From NCBI GenBank assembly GCA_900548185.1, contig URJJ01000042.1, forward strand, positions 1 to 18,573: a stretch of 18,573 nucleotides of DNA, given 5' to 3'. Both the position numbers and the translations under genes were made by a program. The notes beneath the pieces are model-generated. The model ran no database searches. It was given only the letters and a program-made list of their open reading frames with translations, and was not told the origin of the DNA. Below, piece by piece: positions 14,180 through 18,573 of the stretch (its first letter is position 1; each line of letters opens with the position of its first letter). This DNA comes from an uncultured Opitutales bacterium. GTDB lineage: Bacteria; Verrucomicrobiota; Verrucomicrobiia; Opitutales; Intestinicryptomonadaceae.

Positions 14180-15760
14180 TCAGGCCCCGTGCTCTATGAG
14201 GGATTCCCCCGTCATTTCCGCCGGCTTTTTGAAGCCGAGCATCTCAAGCAGGGTCGGGGCCACGTCGCCGAGCGTCCCGCCGCTTCTGAGCTTCAGGCCC
14301 TTCATCCCGTCGCCGTAAAGCACGACTTCGACGGGGTTGAGGGTGTGGCGGGTGTGCGCGGTTCCGGCGGACGGCTCGTACATCTGGTCGGAGTTGCCGT
14401 GGTCGGCCGTGACGAGCATTGCGCCCTTCACGTCGTCAACTGCGGCCGCGATTTCCATGACGCCCCTGTCAACCGCCTCGCACGCCTTTATGGCGGCCTC
14501 CTCGTTGCCGGTGTGGCCCACCATGTCGGGGTTTGCGAAGTTCACTATGACCAGGGCGTACTTGCCGGAGCGGATGGCCTTTGCCGCAGCCTGCGCCACT
14601 GCCGGCTCGCTCATCTCGGGCTTCTGGTCGTAGGTCTGGACGTCGCGCGGGGACTCTATCAGTATGCGGTCCTCGCCCTTGAACGGCTCCTCGCGGTAGT
14701 CGTTGAAAAAGAACGTCACGTGGGCGAACTTTTCGGTTTCGGCGCAGCGCAACTGGGCCAGGCCGAGGTTCGAGACGTATTCGCCCAGAATGTTTTTCAT
14801 TTTCGGGGGCTTGGGGAAGAGTATGTTCGGGCAGAGGCCCTCCTTGTACTCGGTCATCGTGGCGAAGAACACGTCGAGCTTTTCGCCGCGGTCGAAGCCG
14901 TCAAAGCCGTCCTCTATGAATGCGCGGGTGAGTTCGCGCGGGCGGTCGCCCCTGAAGTTGAAGAATATTACGGCGTCGCCGTTTCTGACGCGCCCGACGG
15001 GCTCGCCGTTTTCCTCCACCCATGTGGCGGGGATGAACTCGTCGCCCGTCATGTTTTCGGAGGCGGGGTGGGCGTAGTAGTTTTTAAAGGCGTCCTCGGC
15101 GTTGGAGACTGCGGCCTGGGCCTCTTTGCCCGTCAGGCAGTCGTAGGCCTTCTGCACGCGGTCCCAGCGCTGGTCGCGGTCCATGGCCCAGAAGCGGCCT
15201 ATCACGGATGCGACCCTTCCCGCGCCGCACTTTTTCATCTCCTCCTCCACCTGGCGGATGAAGCCGAGGCCGCTTGTGGGGGGGGTGTCGCGCCCGTCGG
15301 TGAATGCGTGCAGGTAAACCCTGGAATACTTCTTGTCGGCGCAGATTTTAAGGAGCGAGTAGAGGTGGCGGAGCATGGAGTGCACCCCGGCGTCGGAGCA
15401 GAGGCCGAACAGGTGCAGCGCCCCCCCCTTTTCAACCCTTTCAAACGCGCTTTTGAGGGCGGGGCTTTCGAGGACGGAGCCTGTGGAAAACCCCTTGTCT
15501 ATCCTTACTATCTCCTGGTCCACTATGCGGCCCGCGCCGATATTCTGGTGGCCGACTTCGGAGTTGCCCATGATGCCCTCCGGGAGGCCGACCGAGAGGC
15601 CGCACGCCGCGATTTCGGTGCGGGGCCAGTCCCTTGAAAGCCCCCTTGAAAAGGGGATGTCGGCGCGCTTTATGGCGTTAAATTTGTCGAGCGAGGCGTC
15701 GTGGTTTTCGCCCCAGCCGTCGCGTATGACGAGTACAACGGGTCTCTTGATTTTGTTCAT
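14180..15760 (-). CDS. gpmI: 2,3-bisphosphoglycerate-independent phosphoglycerate mutase
   Basis: The 526-residue enzyme interconverts 3- and 2-phosphoglycerate in glycolysis and gluconeogenesis, using two metal ions (usually Mn) and a phosphoserine intermediate. D14 in VIRDGWG and S67 in MGNSEVGHQNIGAGR are the metal ligand and the catalytic serine. HAFTDGRDTPP, the ANPDMVGHTGN segment, LVTADHGNSDQM and HTRHTLNPVEVV carry the remaining metal and substrate ligands of the alkaline-phosphatase-superfamily fold. The length is slightly above the common ~510. The ATG at 15760 is chosen; a TTG three codons upstream is possible but adds nothing conserved. No Shine-Dalgarno is evident. The gene appears monocistronic: a hairpin follows it and 176 bases separate it from the next operon, while a divergent transporter gene lies upstream. 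Confidence 0.95.
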   Translation of the reverse strand: MNKIKRPVVLVIRDGWGENHDASLDKFNAIKRADIPFSRGLSRDWPRTEIAACGLSVGLPEGIMGNSEVGHQNIGAGRIVDQEIVRIDKGFSTGSVLESPALKSAFERVEKGGALHLFGLCSDAGVHSMLRHLYSLLKICADKKYSRVYLHAFTDGRDTPPTSGLGFIRQVEEEMKKCGAGRVASVIGRFWAMDRDQRWDRVQKAYDCLTGKEAQAAVSNAEDAFKNYYAHPASENMTGDEFIPATWVEENGEPVGRVRNGDAVIFFNFRGDRPRELTRAFIEDGFDGFDRGEKLDVFFATMTEYKEGLCPNILFPKPPKMKNILGEYVSNLGLAQLRCAETEKFAHVTFFFNDYREEPFKGEDRILIESPRDVQTYDQKPEMSEPAVAQAAAKAIRSGKYALVIVNFANPDMVGHTGNEEAAIKACEAVDRGVMEIAAAVDDVKGAMLVTADHGNSDQMYEPSAGTAHTRHTLNPVEVVLYGDGMKGLKLRSGGTLGDVAPTLLEMLGFKKPAEMTGESLIEHGA

Positions 15761-15923
15761 TCGCAGCAATGAAAATGGAAAAGCCGCGCATTACAAGCAA
15801 AACCTTGGGCTTTTTTGCCCCGGGGCCGCCCGCATCGCCCGGCGCGCCGCAGCCCCGGGCGAATCCGTGCTTGACCTTTTCAAATTTTGGACGAAGTTGC
15901 TTTTTATAGGCTCTTCTAGGCAG

Positions 15924-17354
15924 ATGGACGACGGCAGTGACATGAAAAACGATTTGGCGGGGCTTCCGCGCTGCACATCCGGCGCGCCGCTTCCAAGGCC
16001 CACTCCGGCCGTGCCCAGGGACGAGCCCCAGAGCCTCAAAGAGCTAATCCCGGACAATTTCAGCGTCTTTCCCGACATCGTGAAGGCGCTGCGCTCGCGG
16101 GGGTTTCTGCTCTACTTTCTGGGGCAGCTCGTGGCGCTCACCGGCATGTGGATACAGCAGGTGGCGATGAGCTGGCTGGTGCTTTCCATGAGCCCGGAGG
16201 GCGACATGATGGCATTTTCCACCGTCATATTCCTTGCGAACATCCCGACTCTCTTTATGACGCCGTTTTCCGGGGTGGTGTGCGACATGTTCGACAGGCG
16301 CAAGATACTAATATGCACCCAGACCCTCGCCATGCTCCAGACTTTCGCGCTCGCCGCGCTGACGCTGACCGGGGTCGTGACGGTCCCGATGATAATGGCC
16401 CTGAGCCTGATGCTGGGCGTGATAGTCTCGTTCGACGCCCCGGCGAGGCAGTCATTCTACTCTAAGCTCGTCCCGATGGAGGATTTGGGCAACGCAATCG
16501 CCCTGAATTCCATCGCGATAAACGGCACGCGCCTCGTCGGCCCTGCGGCGGGGGGCTTTCTGATAGGGGCGATAGGCGAGGGGGGATGCTTCCTCATAAA
16601 CGGATTCGCGTTCTTTGCCGTGATTGCGGCTCTTCTTTGCATAAGGGTAAAGAGGGGCGTTGGCGCCCGCTCGCCGCTCGGCCCGCTGGCGCAGATAGCG
16701 GAGGGGTTCTCGTATGCGGCAAGGTCGCTGCCGCTGCGCTCCATAATAATACTGATGGCGCTATTCAGCTTTTTCGGTGCGCCGGCTGTCATGATATTTC
16801 CGGCCTTCGTAAAGGACGTGCTGGGGATGGACAGCTCGATGCTCGGGGTCCTCATGTCGTGCGTCGGCGCGGGGGCGATGACGGCGGCGGTTTACCTGGC
16901 CGCCCGCAAGAGCGTGCTGGGGCTGGGGAAGGTAGTGATGTTTTCATGCATCATTTTCGGGGCCGCGGCGGTTGCGATGTCGTTTGTGAGGAACGTGTGG
17001 CTCGCCGGGGCGGTGTGCTATCCGCTCGGCTTTGGAATGATAGCGGTGGCGGCCTCCTGCAACACGCTATTGCAGACGATTGTGGACGACTCCAAGCGCG
17101 GGCGGATAATGAGCATATTCACCATGTGCATCTTCGGCGTCCCGCCCGTCGGGAGCCTCGCCTACGGATATTTTGCGGACATTTTCGGGCTTCCCGCAGT
17201 CATGGCTTCAGGCGGAGCCGTGTGCGTGGCAACCGCGCTCGTATTCATGCGCTACCGCCCGGTCATAAGGATGCATACGCGAAAGATATACGTTGAAAAG
17301 GGCATAATTTCCGAAATCGCAGTCGGCCTCCGCTCGACTAATCCGCGCATCTGA
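15924..17354 (+). CDS. Major facilitator superfamily transporter (MFS_3 type), probable exporter
   Basis: The 476-residue protein has a ~55-residue hydrophilic N-terminal extension followed by about 12 hydrophobic helices. SGVVCDMFDRRKILI (116-130) is the MFS loop 2-3 motif with G-x3-D-x3-R-R-K. SFDAPARQSFYSKLVPMEDLGNA (from 169) is the family signature of the MFS_3/EntS-like subgroup. Members export siderophores or drugs by proton exchange at the inner membrane, but the substrate here is unknown and no siderophore gene is nearby. The start at 15924 follows a TAGG three bases upstream; an ATG at 15942 would remove six residues. The frame extends further upstream antisense to gpmI, which is rejected. 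It diverges from gpmI across 163 bases and is followed on the same strand by a lipoprotein gene with its own likely promoter. Confidence 0.9.
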   Translation: MDDGSDMKNDLAGLPRCTSGAPLPRPTPAVPRDEPQSLKELIPDNFSVFPDIVKALRSRGFLLYFLGQLVALTGMWIQQVAMSWLVLSMSPEGDMMAFSTVIFLANIPTLFMTPFSGVVCDMFDRRKILICTQTLAMLQTFALAALTLTGVVTVPMIMALSLMLGVIVSFDAPARQSFYSKLVPMEDLGNAIALNSIAINGTRLVGPAAGGFLIGAIGEGGCFLINGFAFFAVIAALLCIRVKRGVGARSPLGPLAQIAEGFSYAARSLPLRSIIILMALFSFFGAPAVMIFPAFVKDVLGMDSSMLGVLMSCVGAGAMTAAVYLAARKSVLGLGKVVMFSCIIFGAAAVAMSFVRNVWLAGAVCYPLGFGMIAVAASCNTLLQTIVDDSKRGRIMSIFTMCIFGVPPVGSLAYGYFADIFGLPAVMASGGAVCVATALVFMRYRPVIRMHTRKIYVEKGIISEIAVGLRSTNPRI

Positions 17355-17380
17355 CCGGCCCGTCAGCCTCCAAAAAAGAG

Positions 17381-17409
17381 TTGAAATTTCGCGGAGACCA
17401 ACCGATATT
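17381..17409 (+). promoter_or_regulatory. Possible promoter of the small lipoprotein gene
   Basis: TTGAAA (17381-17386, 5/6 to consensus) and GATATT (17404-17409, 4/6) are 17 bases apart. They lie in an AT-rich stretch 49 bases before the ATG, in the 103-base gap after the MFS gene. A leader of about 40 bases would include the AAAGGA ribosome-binding site. Confidence 0.45.
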
Positions 17410-17457
17410 AAATCCCATAGAAACACATCCGTCAAAATTTCTATCGAAAGGAAAAAC

Positions 17458-17934
17458 ATGAAGAAAATACTGTCATTGCTGGCGGTCGCCGCCCTCGCCG
17501 GGTGCGCCACCCAGAACCTCACCCCCGAACAGGGCGCCATCGACCGCGTATTCGCCCTCGACTCCACCTATCCGGGCAATTCCAGCAGCGTAGCCACCCT
17601 CGTGGTCTCCAAGGAAACCACCCCCCTCGAAGGGTGCCCGAAGGATTTTGTGGGGGCTTACAAGGACAATATCGCCGCCTGGAAAAAGTTCGCAGCCATT
17701 GAAAAGCAGATGTATGCCCTCGACCTTCCCAAGGCGCAGTCGTCCATCAAGTCCTTCCTCGGCAGCTATTCGACCGACCCCCTCAAGGCCATCATAGCCC
17801 TGAAGGCCCAGTGGCCGCAGTTCGGCAAGGAGCTTGACAAGGCTTTCAGCGAAATACGCGACTCTTACACGGCCTATACGAATATAGCCGCCAATAACGG
17901 CGTGGCCTACCCCAAGGCTTCGTCATTCTTCTGA
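17458..17934 (+). CDS. Small lipoprotein of unknown function
   Basis: The 158-residue protein starts with a clear lipoprotein signal: MKKILSLLAVAALAGC, with lipobox LAGC and the modified cysteine at C16. The mature part is about 143 residues, has one further cysteine (C60) and a mostly helical, lysine/alanine-rich middle (about 62-140), and ends in phenylalanines. I do not recognise a family. It should be anchored in the cell envelope. The start is well supported: AAAGGA lies five bases before the ATG, one of the best ribosome-binding sites in the window. Codons ending in C or G dominate (many CTC, ACC, AAG, GCC). With a strong terminator after it, this looks like a well-expressed single gene, although expression level is an inference. 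Confidence 0.85.
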   Translation: MKKILSLLAVAALAGCATQNLTPEQGAIDRVFALDSTYPGNSSSVATLVVSKETTPLEGCPKDFVGAYKDNIAAWKKFAAIEKQMYALDLPKAQSSIKSFLGSYSTDPLKAIIALKAQWPQFGKELDKAFSEIRDSYTAYTNIAANNGVAYPKASSFF

Positions 17935-17959
17935 TGCCGGCTTGAATCAAGGCTTGAGG

Positions 17960-17987
17960 CCCCGCGCACCCGCGCGGGGTTTTTTTT
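17960..17987 (+). terminator. Rho-independent terminator after the lipoprotein gene
   Basis: CCCCGCGC (17960-17967) and GCGCGGGG (17972-17979) form a perfect 8-bp stem with an ACCC loop, followed by eight T residues (17980-17987). It begins 26 bases after the stop codon. This is the clearest terminator in the window. Confidence 0.93.
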
Positions 17988-18573
17988 GCAGGTGCGGAGG
18001 CGGAGGCTTTGCAGGCGGCGGCGCGAAAAGTTTTTAAGGGACTGACATAGATTAGAATGCCCCGAAAGAAACGAAAAATCAGGCGGCGTTTCGCGGCGGC
18101 TTAGGCGGGTGTTCCCTCTCCACGCAAAATTTCATTTCGAAACCCGCTTCCCGTTCCCTTGTCTATGTCAGACCCATTTTTAAACTAAAACCCGCGCTCC
18201 AAATCGTTTCCAAAGCCTTTAAATATTCCGATTTCCCCGCGCTCTTCCGCTTTGCCCCTTTCCCGGGCCCCCATAATTTCAATAGGGAAACTGCATGGTC
18301 TGGGGAAGTGGGGGCGGATTTAGGAGTGTAATTCGCATGATTCGGGGAAGTTCCGCCAATGCGCTTTGCGAAGCTGCGTTAAAAACTTTTTCCGTTTGTT
18401 TTTCTGCGTTTAAATCCACGCCGCGCCTTCATCTTTTTTGAACGCTCCAAGCCTGTGCCGCATTCCCTTTTTTGGAAAAGCGGGCGGGGCGCTGCCCCGG
18501 ATGGGTATAGTTTGCAACATGTTTTGAGAGGGTATGCAGAATTTGCGGCGGCAGCGTCCATCATGTTTAAAGG
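17988..18573. other. Gene-free right end of the window
   Basis: No convincing gene is visible in ~586 bases. A 61-codon minus-strand frame (18379-18564) has a basic, patternless translation and is not accepted. Contents that can be named are a MITE-like element (18038-18175), an AAAAGTTTTTAA/TTAAAAACTTTT inverted repeat at 18026-18037 and 18379-18390, and a GGGGC/GCCCC hairpin near 18486-18498. At the very end, ATG codons at 18534 (after GAGAGGGT) or 18563 could begin a plus-strand gene running out of the window, but too little is left to judge. Confidence 0.5.
18038..18175. mobile_element. MITE-like element with 14-bp inverted-repeat ends, no transposase
   Basis: GGGACTGACATAGA at 18038-18051 is the inverse of TCTATGTCAGACCC at 18162-18175, matching at 13 of 14 positions. 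Outside both ends lie AT-rich stretches of similar make-up (GTTTTTAA on the left, TTTTTAAAC on the right). The 138-bp unit encodes nothing. It contains an internal AGGCGGGT/ACCCGCTT stem (around 18112-18150) with one G-U pair. Size, inverted ends, internal hairpin and an intergenic position suggest a non-autonomous element moved by a transposase encoded elsewhere, or a REP-like repeat. No clear target-site duplication is seen. The identity of the transposase family is not known. Confidence 0.45.

Noticed and set aside
14015..15637. 540-codon plus-strand open frame opposite gpmI
   Set aside because: It is antisense to a complete, motif-rich GpmI. Its valine/alanine/glycine-rich translation without domains is what GC-rich antisense frames produce.
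15758..15769. TTG start for GpmI three codons upstream
   Set aside because: The ATG at 15760 is adjacent to the conserved N-terminus; the TTG adds only three non-conserved residues and has no ribosome-binding site.
15375..15923. Upstream extension of the MFS transporter
   Set aside because: It overlaps gpmI antisense and has no homology; a plausible ATG exists at 15924 at the edge of the intergenic region.
17351..17366. CTGAC/GTCAG hairpin at the MFS stop codon as a terminator
   Set aside because: It has only five pairs and is followed by A-rich, not T-rich, sequence on the plus strand.
18379..18564. 61-codon minus-strand open frame near the right end
   Set aside because: It has a basic, patternless translation, no ribosome-binding site recognised, and lies in sequence that looks non-coding.
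1..18573. CRISPR array, rRNA, tRNA, tmRNA, SRP RNA or RNase P RNA
   Set aside because: No regularly spaced direct repeats and no recognisable conserved core of these RNAs was found on either strand by reading.

Overview
This 18.6 kb window is a piece of a GC-rich bacterial chromosome carrying mostly housekeeping and transport genes. The gene families are typical of a Gram-negative bacterium: two lipoprotein signals, a cytochrome bd oxidase and a lipoprotein peptide-binding protein. Isoleucine ATA and arginine AGG codons are frequent despite the high GC content, and many starts lack a clear Shine-Dalgarno sequence. Long gene-free stretches hold short hairpins. Together these features suggest a PVC-group organism, perhaps an Opitutales-like verrucomicrobiote, but no rRNA or marker gene here proves it.

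Layout from left to right. On the plus strand come the last 50 codons of nadB with a strong terminator, a gene-free stretch of about 490 bp, a membrane-anchored protein of unknown function, a cluster of four tandem hairpins, and apt. On the minus strand a ROK sugar kinase gene and folC form a two-gene unit that runs towards apt. Diverging from the kinase is cydAB (plus strand), encoding a cytochrome bd quinol oxidase, preceded by a 9-bp dyad at a possible promoter. cydB overlaps tail to tail with the last gene of a long minus-strand operon. In transcription order that operon is an RsbW-like anti-sigma ATPase, oppD, oppF, oppA, oppB, oppC and a HI0933/BaiN-type flavoprotein. Every junction overlaps, and five of the six use a 4-base ATGA or GTGA overlap. 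Upstream of it, also on the minus strand, is gpmI, followed by a hairpin. Diverging from gpmI is an MFS transporter gene, then a small lipoprotein gene with a good Shine-Dalgarno sequence and a textbook terminator. The last ~580 bp contain no convincing gene but do hold a 138-bp element with inverted-repeat ends that looks like a MITE.

How the genes fit together. The opp operon should encode a complete peptide importer: a lipoprotein receptor, two permeases and two ATPases. The ROK kinase and GpmI feed and run glycolysis. CydAB provides high-affinity oxygen respiration, FolC makes folates, NadB starts NAD synthesis, and Apt salvages adenine. The picture is of a peptide- and sugar-using bacterium able to cope with low oxygen. 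I found no CRISPR array, toxin system, phage module or clearly new multigene system. The most interesting leads are the hairpin cluster after the gene at 700-1461, the MITE-like element near the right end, the anti-sigma ATPase heading the peptide-transport operon, the OppD/OppF pair lacking the usual C-terminal extension, and the dyad before cydA.
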